This document shows, piece after piece, positions 56,488 to 64,000 of a stretch of 64,000 nt of DNA. The notes below the pieces were generated by a model. It was not told the DNA's origin, made no database searches, and was given only the letters and a program-made list of their open reading frames with translations. The DNA lies in contig CANFOS010000005.1 in NCBI GenBank assembly GCA_947448735.1, positions 62,001 through 126,000 of the forward strand. The letters run 5' to 3'. The number at the start of each line of letters is the position of its first letter. The first letter of the stretch is position 1. Both the position numbers and the translations under genes were made by a program. The DNA is from Comamonadaceae bacterium. Its GTDB lineage: Bacteria > Pseudomonadota > Gammaproteobacteria > Burkholderiales > Burkholderiaceae_C.

Positions 56488-56506
56488 GAGGCGTCAGAGA
56501 CGCCTC
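56488..56506. repeat. Perfect hairpin between yidC and mnmE
   Basis: GAGGCGTC-AGA-GACGCCTC. It lies just after the yidC stop on the minus strand, without a T run. Upstream bases carry a CTGGCTTTGCC segment as in family 2. Confidence 0.6.
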
Positions 56507-56512
56507 AGGGGC

Positions 56513-58222
56513 TTACTTGAAGCTGGGCAGGTTGAACTGGGGGGGTACGCCCATTCGGGTGTTGATCATCCACTGCTGGGCGATCGACAAGATGTTGTTG
56601 GTGATCCAGTACAGCACCAGACCAGACGGGAAGAAGAAGAACATCACGCTGAAAATAAGCGGCATGAACCACATCAGCTTGGCCTGCATCGGGTCCGGCG
56701 GGGCCGGGTTCAGCGCGGTTTGCAGCATGGTCGTCAAGGTCATGACCACCGGCAAAATAAAGTACGGGTCTGGCGCCGACAGGTCCTTGATCCACAACAC
56801 CCAAGGTGCGCCGCGCATTTCGACACTGGACAACAGCACCCAGTAAAGCGCAATAAACACCGGTATCTGAACCATGATGGGAAAGCAGCCACCCATCGGG
56901 TTGACTTTTTCGTCCTTGTAAATCTTCATCATCTGCTGCTGCATTTCCTGCGGCTTGTCTTTGAGCCGCTCGCGCATTTCCATGATTTTCGGGTTGATGG
57001 CCTTCATCTTGGCCATGCTGGCATAAGCCTTGGCGTTGAGCCAGTAAAACGCGATTTTCAAAAGCAGCACCAGCGCCACAATGGACCAGCCCCAGTTTTG
57101 AATGAAGCCGTGCAGCTTGTCAAGCAGCCAGTACAAAGGCTTGGCCAGAATCGTCAGCCAACCGTAGTCTTTGACCAGCTCCAGCCCTGGCGACAGCTTT
57201 TCGAGCATATTTTCTTCTTGCGGGCCAACAAACAGCCTAGATTCGATGGTTTTGCTGGCACCGGGTGCAACGTCGCCCATGGCCGTGATCATGCCGACCG
57301 CATACAAATTGTTGTCCACCTTGCGTTCAAACAAATCGCGTTTGATCCCGTCTCCCAGCAACCAGCTTGAGGCAAAGTAATGCTGCACCATGGCCACATA
57401 GCCATTGGTCGCCTGCTTCTCAACCTCAACTTTGCCTTTTTCGATGTCTTTGAACTCGATCTTCTGGTATTTTTTGGCCTCTGTATAAACAGCCGGGCCC
57501 GTGAAGGTCGAATAAAACGACGACTCGCCCACCGGTGGATTACCGTCCCGCACCAGTTGCATGTACAGCTGTGGAGACACGGTCGACGCGCCTGTGTTGA
57601 TGACTTCATGGCGCACCGCGATGTCGTATGCGCCGCGCTTGAGGGTGTAGGTTTTGAGCAGCTTGACGCCGCCAATTTCAGCAGACTCAAACTTGATCAC
57701 CAGTTCGTTTTGGCCCGCCGCCAGCGCACGCTCGCCGGGTACCACCGTCATCGGTGTTTTATGCGTGGGCAAGGCCGCTCCGCCACTGGCGGCAATCAGG
57801 CCCGTTTGCGCGACATAAACACGGCCTGCGCTTTCGTCAAGCAACACAAAACCGGCGTTTTTGTCGGCCATGTCTTTGAATTTGTTGAAAGACGATTTGA
57901 CCAGCGAGCCGCCTTCGGTGTCAAAGGTCAGTGAGAAGACGTCGGTGCTGACCAGCAGCTTTTCGCGTGTTGCTGTTGCTGGCGCTCCGAGCGGAACGGC
58001 TGCCGGGCTACTGGCGGGCAACGGTACGCCTGTCGCGTTCGGTGTCGGCACAGCCGCTGCGCTATTGGCAGGCGCCGCAGGTGTTGCAACGGCCGCAGCG
58101 GTCGAGACGGGTTTGGGAAAGAAGGTCGCATTCTTGCCGTTGAAGATTTGCCACTGGTCCCACAGAAGGACCATGGAAAAACCAAAAATCACCCACAAAA
58201 TGGTGCGGCGGATGTCGTTCAT
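56513..58222 (-). CDS. yidC: Membrane protein insertase YidC
   Basis: A 569-residue insertase. N-terminal membrane anchor (TILWVIFGFSMVLLWDQWQIF), a large periplasmic beta domain (about residues 80-350) and the conserved C-terminal five-helix part, with PLYWLLDKLHGFIQNWGWSIVALVLLLKIAFYWL and QIPVFIALYWVLLSSVEMRGAPWVLW. It inserts and folds inner-membrane proteins, including subunits of ATP synthase. An Ala/Pro-rich linker (AAVATPAAPANSAAAVPTPN) lies after helix one. Its ATG overlaps the yidD stop. Confidence 0.97.
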   Translation of the reverse strand: MNDIRRTILWVIFGFSMVLLWDQWQIFNGKNATFFPKPVSTAAAVATPAAPANSAAAVPTPNATGVPLPASSPAAVPLGAPATATREKLLVSTDVFSLTFDTEGGSLVKSSFNKFKDMADKNAGFVLLDESAGRVYVAQTGLIAASGGAALPTHKTPMTVVPGERALAAGQNELVIKFESAEIGGVKLLKTYTLKRGAYDIAVRHEVINTGASTVSPQLYMQLVRDGNPPVGESSFYSTFTGPAVYTEAKKYQKIEFKDIEKGKVEVEKQATNGYVAMVQHYFASSWLLGDGIKRDLFERKVDNNLYAVGMITAMGDVAPGASKTIESRLFVGPQEENMLEKLSPGLELVKDYGWLTILAKPLYWLLDKLHGFIQNWGWSIVALVLLLKIAFYWLNAKAYASMAKMKAINPKIMEMRERLKDKPQEMQQQMMKIYKDEKVNPMGGCFPIMVQIPVFIALYWVLLSSVEMRGAPWVLWIKDLSAPDPYFILPVVMTLTTMLQTALNPAPPDPMQAKLMWFMPLIFSVMFFFFPSGLVLYWITNNILSIAQQWMINTRMGVPPQFNLPSFK

Positions 58223-58542
58223 GACGTTTTCTTTTCAGAGGAAAGGGGTGATGTCCTTGATGTCGCCAGAGGCGCGACCAGACGGGAAAAAAGACCGTTT
58301 GCAGGAACCGGGTCGTGACCGCCCCGGCACCATGGCTGACAACGTGCCAGCCTGTAAAGCGTCAGGGCGCTGCCGGTCACCGCACCATGCTGCTGGAGCG
58401 CTTGCAGACTGTAGGCAGAGCAGGTGGGTTCAAACCGACAGGCGCTGCCAAGCCAGGGACTGAGCAGCAGCCGGTAAGCCTTGACCAGGCCCATTAAAAA
58501 CTGTTGCGGCAAACGAAAAAGGACCAGACAAAGATTTTTCAT
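58219..58542 (-). CDS. yidD: Membrane protein insertion efficiency factor YidD
   Basis: A 107-residue protein with the family core LLSPWLGSACRFEPTCSAYSLQALQQHGAVTGSALTLYRLARCQPWCRGGHDPVP. Peripheral inner-membrane protein that aids YidC-dependent insertion. ATG at 58542 overlaps the rnpA stop by four bases, and its stop overlaps yidC by four, so rnpA - yidD - yidC are coupled. Confidence 0.95.
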   Translation of the reverse strand: MKNLCLVLFRLPQQFLMGLVKAYRLLLSPWLGSACRFEPTCSAYSLQALQQHGAVTGSALTLYRLARCQPWCRGGHDPVPANGLFSRLVAPLATSRTSPLSSEKKTS

Positions 58543-58961
58543 GCGGCCGCTTCCGATGGGTGCTTGACGGCCAACGCCGTTTGCATCAAGACCAGCAGTT
58601 CGGCGCGAACAGCTTCTTTCAGGGCGCACGAGGACGCACTGGCAAACACCTGGCGCGAAAACTCACGCCGCAGCCTGACCAGAAATGCTGCTGGCAAACC
58701 GGCGTCTGTCGAGTCCTTCTGGAGTTGGGTGCTCACGGTATAAATTTGCCTTTTGATGGCGTTGCGGGTGACCGCACGTTTGGCCCACCGCTTTGGGACC
58801 ATGGCGCCAATCCAGATGTCAGGGGTGGAAAACAACGACACCTCGTTTTTGCTGGCTGGGCCATCAAGCCCCACCCGGTGCATGGCAAAGTGCGTGCTTT
58901 TTGCAATCAGGCCGGCGGCCAAGGCCGCCTGAAACTGAGCGCGGGTCTTAAAGCGCTGCAT
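58539..58961 (-). CDS. rnpA: Ribonuclease P protein component
   Basis: The 140-residue basic cofactor of RNase P. The signature is the RNR-type block KRWAKRAVTRNAIKRQIY followed by FLVRLRREFSR. The family is usually about 120 residues; the tail is slightly longer. It lies 76 bases after rpmH. Confidence 0.95.
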   Translation of the reverse strand: MQRFKTRAQFQAALAAGLIAKSTHFAMHRVGLDGPASKNEVSLFSTPDIWIGAMVPKRWAKRAVTRNAIKRQIYTVSTQLQKDSTDAGLPAAFLVRLRREFSRQVFASASSCALKEAVRAELLVLMQTALAVKHPSEAAA

Positions 58962-59037
58962 TGCGGGTCACAGCCATCACTGGAGCAACCAGACTTGAGG
59001 CGCAGCAAATCCGCTCTTGTCTGGAGGCAATGCCAGC

Positions 59038-59172
59038 TTAGACCGCCAGACGCTTGCGGCCTTTGGCGCGACGCGCGGCAATCACAGCGCGACCGCCACG
59101 TGTTTTCATGCGCGTCAGAAAACCGTGGGTACGGGCGCGTTTGACTTTGGAAGGTTGATAGGTGCGTTTCAT
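59038..59172 (-). CDS. rpmH: 50S ribosomal protein L34
   Basis: A 44-residue protein reading [18 protein letters not shown] at the start and ending GRKRLAV. It is the canonical L34 and the canonical neighbour of dnaA and rnpA. ATG at 59172, TAA at 59040-59038. Confidence 0.98.
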   Translation of the reverse strand: MKRTYQPSKVKRARTHGFLTRMKTRGGRAVIAARRAKGRKRLAV

Positions 59173-59229
59173 GGTGTGTCCAACTGCTTGCTTGAAATGT
59201 GTTCCTGATGACTATCAGGGAAACCCACG

Positions 59230-59257
59230 ATTATCGCTGATTTTTCAATGATGGCAA
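59230..59257 (-). promoter_or_regulatory. Promoter of rpmH - rnpA - yidD - yidC
   Basis: Minus strand TTGCCA (59257-59252), 16 bases, GATAAT (59235-59230), about 58 bases ahead of the rpmH ATG. Good sigma-70 match. Confidence 0.7.
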
Positions 59258-59401
59258 TAACCTGAGTCTGCCATTGACTGTGAAAGATGAGGTTTGCTTG
59301 CCTCTCCTCTTTCGGCACCGCGGTGCTGGCCGGCGGACGAGCTGCCCGGTTAGAAGCTCAAAAGACCGCGCCAACGTGGTCCAACACAGCGTTCCCAAAT
59401 G

Positions 59402-59460
59402 TGTGGATAACTACGATATTGCCGCTACAATCCGGGCACTTCCCATGACAGCTATCCACA
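59402..59460 (+). promoter_or_regulatory. dnaA promoter region with DnaA boxes
   Basis: A consensus DnaA box in reverse orientation, TGTGGATAA (59402-59410), lies 14 bases before a -10-like TACAAT (59425-59430), so DnaA bound there would cover the -35 zone. A second box with one mismatch, CTATCCACA (59452-59460), ends six bases before the start codon. This arrangement fits autoregulation of dnaA. No other gene or clear signal lies in 59258-59401. Confidence 0.7.
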
Positions 59461-59466
59461 ACCGCC

Positions 59467-60861
59467 ATGAGTGACGCTACCCCACTCTCTCCCAGCCAAG
59501 ACTTGTGGCAAGCTTGTGTTGATCTTCTCGCGCAGGAACTGCCCGAGCAGCAATTCAACACCTGGATTCGTCCGCTGGCTGCTGTGGTGGCACCTGACCT
59601 GTCCCGCATCACGATTCAAGTCGGGAACCGCTTCAAGCTGGACTGGATCAGGGCCCAGTACGGTTCACGCATCGCTGCCTTGCTGGAAAAGATTTCCGGC
59701 CATCACGTAACTCTTGAGTTAGCGCTCGCTCCGCGAGAAACTCCCTCCCGGTCGTTGATTATCGCCAGCGGCTTTGAGGCTTCCGCCGTCATGGAGCCGA
59801 CCGACATGGTTACTTCGGACGACGCCTTTGGCGCGCCTTTCAAGAATCGGCTCAACAGTGCCTTGACGTTTGACAACCTGATTGAAGGCACCGCCAACCG
59901 CATGGGTCGGGCAGCCGCCATGCATGTTGCCAGCAGCCTGGGCCAGCTCTATAACCCTTTGTTTATCTACGGCGGCGTCGGTCTGGGCAAGACGCACCTG
60001 ATGCATGCGATTGGCAACAAACTGCTGGAGGACAACCCGCAAGCCAAAGTTCTCTACATCCATGCTGAACAGTTTGTCTCGGATGTGGTCAAGGCCTACC
60101 AGCGCAAAACGTTTGATGAATTCAAGGAGCGCTACCACTCGCTGGATCTGCTGCTGATCGACGATGTTCAGTTTTTTGCCAACAAGGACCGCACGCAGGA
60201 AGAGTTTTTCAATGCATTTGAAGCCTTGCTGACCAAGAAGTCGCACATCGTCATGACCAGCGATACCTATCCGAAGGGCTTGACGGACATTCACGAACGC
60301 CTTGTGTCCCGATTTGACTCGGGTTTGACAGTGGCTATTGAACCACCCGAACTTGAAATGCGGGTTGCTATTTTGATCCGCAAGGCCGAAGTGGAATTGG
60401 CAATCATGCCCGAAGAGGTGGCTTTTTTCGTGGCCAAGAACGTCCGCTCGAACGTGCGTGAACTCGAAGGCGCGCTGCGCAAAATCCTGGCGTACTCGCG
60501 TTTTAACCAAAAAGAAATCTCGATTCAGCTGGCGCGTGAGGCGCTGCGCGACTTGCTGTCCATACAGAATCGGCAGATTTCTGTTGAAAACATCCAAAAG
60601 ACGGTGGCCGACTATTACAAAATCAAGGTCGCTGACATGTACTCCAAGAAGCGGCCTGCCAGCATTGCCCGACCGCGCCAGATTGCGATGTACCTGGCCA
60701 AAGAACTCACACAAAAGAGCCTGCCCGAGATTGGTGAGTTGTTTGGCGGCCGCGATCACACCACGGTGTTGCATGCGGTGCGCAAAATGTCTGCCGAACG
60801 CCAGCAAATGACCGAGTTGAATCAGCAACTGCATGTGCTGGAACAAACCCTGAAGGGTTAA
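59467..60861 (+). CDS. dnaA: Chromosomal replication initiator DnaA
   Basis: A 464-residue AAA+ initiator. Domain [29 protein letters not shown] (DnaB/helper contacts), a short linker, domain III with Walker [17 protein letters not shown] (near residue 175), Walker [11 protein letters not shown], and the arginine finger region [12 protein letters not shown], and domain IV with the helix-turn-helix signature [18 protein letters not shown] at 59467, with a weak leader. Opposite in direction to rpmH. Confidence 0.98.
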   Translation: MSDATPLSPSQDLWQACVDLLAQELPEQQFNTWIRPLAAVVAPDLSRITIQVGNRFKLDWIRAQYGSRIAALLEKISGHHVTLELALAPRETPSRSLIIASGFEASAVMEPTDMVTSDDAFGAPFKNRLNSALTFDNLIEGTANRMGRAAAMHVASSLGQLYNPLFIYGGVGLGKTHLMHAIGNKLLEDNPQAKVLYIHAEQFVSDVVKAYQRKTFDEFKERYHSLDLLLIDDVQFFANKDRTQEEFFNAFEALLTKKSHIVMTSDTYPKGLTDIHERLVSRFDSGLTVAIEPPELEMRVAILIRKAEVELAIMPEEVAFFVAKNVRSNVRELEGALRKILAYSRFNQKEISIQLAREALRDLLSIQNRQISVENIQKTVADYYKIKVADMYSKKRPASIARPRQIAMYLAKELTQKSLPEIGELFGGRDHTTVLHAVRKMSAERQQMTELNQQLHVLEQTLKG

Positions 60862-60929
60862 AGGAACACAAACAATGCAAATCTGGACCTTCGGCTCAAG
60901 ACGCACAAGTTTGGGTATAACTTTTGAAC

Positions 60930-61110
60930 AACTACCCAGTTATCCACAGCCAGGTCCTGTTTTTCAAAGTTGTTCATTTGGGACAACCGGTCTGAAGACA
61001 GCTGCAACACAGGGTTAAACAGTCACCAAGTACATGATTAAAAAGGGGAAAATAGCTTTATTCACAGAAAAGCGCCTCCCTTACTACTACTACTAATTTG
61101 AATTAAAGAA
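60930..61110 (+). other. oriC: Replication origin oriC (dnaA-dnaN gap)
   Basis: The gap 60862-61135 has a consensus DnaA box TTATCCACA (60940-60948), a second box TTATTCACA (61058-61066), a GC cluster AGCGCCTCCC (61071-61080) and then TAC-TAC-TAC-TAC-TAA (61082-61096) leading into AATTTGAATTAAAGAATTAA. Box, GC cluster, DnaA-trios and AT-rich duplex in that order form the unwinding module known from Bacillus subtilis and other bacteria. The strand switch of genes at this point supports the origin. Confidence 0.85.
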
Positions 61111-61135
61111 TTAAACAGAAACAAAAGAGGAAGTC

Positions 61136-62242
61136 ATGATCGTTCTGAAAGCCACTCAAGATAAAGTTTTGTCAGTCCTGCAATCGGTCGCTGGCATTGT
61201 TGAACGCAGGCACACATTGCCTATTCTTGCCAATGTGCTGATTCGTAAAACGGGAACCCAGCTTCAGCTCACAACCAGTGACCTCGAAATCCAGATCAGG
61301 ACCACCATCGAGATGGATGGTGATGCTGGAAACTTCACCACCACCGTTGGCGTACGAAAGTTGATCGATATCCTGCGTTCCATGCCGAGCGACCAGACAG
61401 TGTCCCTCGAGTCCGCACAAAACAAGCTCATCTTGAAAGGTGGCAAGAGCCGTTTCACGCTGCAAACCATGGCGGCCGAAGACTTTCCACTGGTGCAGGA
61501 AGCGGCCAGTTTTGGTCCAGCTTTCTCGGTGCCACAAAAAGTGTTGAAAGAGTTGCTCAACCAGGTGTCGTTTGCGATGGCGGTGCACGACATCCGCTAC
61601 TACCTCAACGGTATTTTGTTTGTGGCTGAAGGAAAACAGCTCAGTCTGGTGTCAACGGACGGCCATCGGCTGGCCTTTTCATCGGCCATGCTGGACGTGG
61701 AAGTGCCGAAGCAGGAGGTGATCTTGCCGCGTAAAACGGTGCTCGAAATGCAGCGCTTGCTGAGCGACAAGGAAGGTGCGATTGAAATGCAGTTTGCCGG
61801 TAACCAGGCCAAGTTCAGTTTTGAAGGCATGGAATTTGTCACCAAACTGGTCGAAGGCAAGTTCCCTGATTACAACCGTGTGATTCCAAAGAACCATAAA
61901 AACATCATCACGCTGGGTCGCCTGTCCTTGCTGGCCAGCCTGCAACGCACAGCCATTTTGACGAGTGAAAAATTCAAGGGTGTGCGGCTGAACATTGAAC
62001 CCGGTACCTTGCGGGTGGCCTCCAACAACGCCGAGCAGGAAGAAGCCGTGGATGAGATTGATATTGACTACGCCGGCGAAGATATTGAAATTGGCTTTAA
62101 CGTGACGTATCTGATCGATGCACTGGCCAACATGGATCAAGACATGGTGAAGATGGAACTGGCGGATTCAAACAGTTCTGCCTTGCTGACCATCCCCGAC
62201 AACGCGACCTTCAAATACGTCGTGATGCCGATGCGAATTTAA
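61136..62242 (+). CDS. dnaN: DNA polymerase III subunit beta (sliding clamp)
   Basis: A 368-residue clamp monomer with three structural repeats: MIVLKATQDKVLSVLQSVAGIVERRHTLPILANVLI at the start, SFAMAVHDIRYYLNGILF and STDGHRLAF in the middle, and the C-terminal VMPMRI. It forms a dimeric ring that tethers polymerase to DNA. ATG at 61136 follows AGAGGAAG closely. Between oriC and gyrB. Confidence 0.98.
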   Translation: MIVLKATQDKVLSVLQSVAGIVERRHTLPILANVLIRKTGTQLQLTTSDLEIQIRTTIEMDGDAGNFTTTVGVRKLIDILRSMPSDQTVSLESAQNKLILKGGKSRFTLQTMAAEDFPLVQEAASFGPAFSVPQKVLKELLNQVSFAMAVHDIRYYLNGILFVAEGKQLSLVSTDGHRLAFSSAMLDVEVPKQEVILPRKTVLEMQRLLSDKEGAIEMQFAGNQAKFSFEGMEFVTKLVEGKFPDYNRVIPKNHKNIITLGRLSLLASLQRTAILTSEKFKGVRLNIEPGTLRVASNNAEQEEAVDEIDIDYAGEDIEIGFNVTYLIDALANMDQDMVKMELADSNSSALLTIPDNATFKYVVMPMRI

Positions 62243-62267
62243 GTCTTCACGCAAAACGCCCCAATGA

Positions 62268-64000
<1,733 letters not shown>

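Noticed and set aside
59719..60906. A 395-codon open frame antisense to dnaA
   Set aside because: Composition and lack of motifs show a shadow of dnaA; no ribosome binding site.

Overview
This 64 kb window is chromosomal DNA of a betaproteobacterium, most likely a Comamonadaceae member near Rhodoferax or Polaromonas. That placement is inferred from protein wording, gene order (argS - SPOR protein - dsbA; queA - tgt; rnpA - rpmH - dnaA - dnaN - gyrB), moderate to high GC, and short dispersed repeats of a kind I associate with that family. The replication origin lies at the right end. Almost all genes left of it that belong to housekeeping operons run on the minus strand, away from the origin.

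Layout. 1-3153: minus-strand operon queA - tgt (queuosine) with a glycosyltransferase running off the left edge. 3171-5420: recG. 5621-11220: a hypothetical gene, then the operon Lhr-type helicase - PdeM phosphoesterase - SnoaL-like protein - YheT hydrolase. 11505-18904: the complete ATP synthase operon atpIBEFHAGDC with its promoter. 19081-23781: CopD-like membrane protein, metallo-beta-lactamase-fold lipoprotein, D-amino-acid aminotransferase, DUF493 protein, lipB, lipA. 23845-27278: MOSC protein, glycine-zipper lipoprotein, a 52-residue membrane protein, and GTP-type PEP carboxykinase. 28035-35066: an accessory-looking metabolic island with a LysR regulator, an amino-acid-type ABC importer, and a tight four-gene operon (creatininase-like, HD-domain diiron-type protein, AhpD-like protein, 2-oxoglutarate/Fe(II) oxygenase). 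35340-47475: pirin, two DMT exporters, malate synthase G, a methyltransferase, acetoacetyl-CoA synthetase, flavin reductase, M14 carboxypeptidase, orphan PIN protein, RlmL-like methyltransferase. 47472-53807: rpoN, lptB, lptA, dsbA, SPOR protein, argS. 53938-59172: psiF-like gene, aroQ, mnmE, yidC, yidD, rnpA, rpmH. 59173-64000: dnaA, oriC, dnaN and the start of gyrB.

Two things stand out. First, at least two families of short repeats are spread through the window, both between genes and inside conserved genes (recG, yheT, helicase, dat, acetoacetyl-CoA synthetase twice, rpoN, mnmE), where they are read in frame and add protein segments. One ~55 bp family, when in the same orientation as its host gene, is always read in the same frame. 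Second, the 28-35 kb island joins a 2OG/Fe(II) oxygenase with an HD protein that keeps the six ligands of PhnZ-type diiron oxygenases, next to its own importer. This is a candidate undescribed oxidative catabolic pathway. The dnaA-dnaN gap also shows a textbook unwinding module: DnaA box, GC cluster, then TAC/TAA DnaA-trios.

No tRNA, rRNA, CRISPR array, insertion sequence or prophage was seen.
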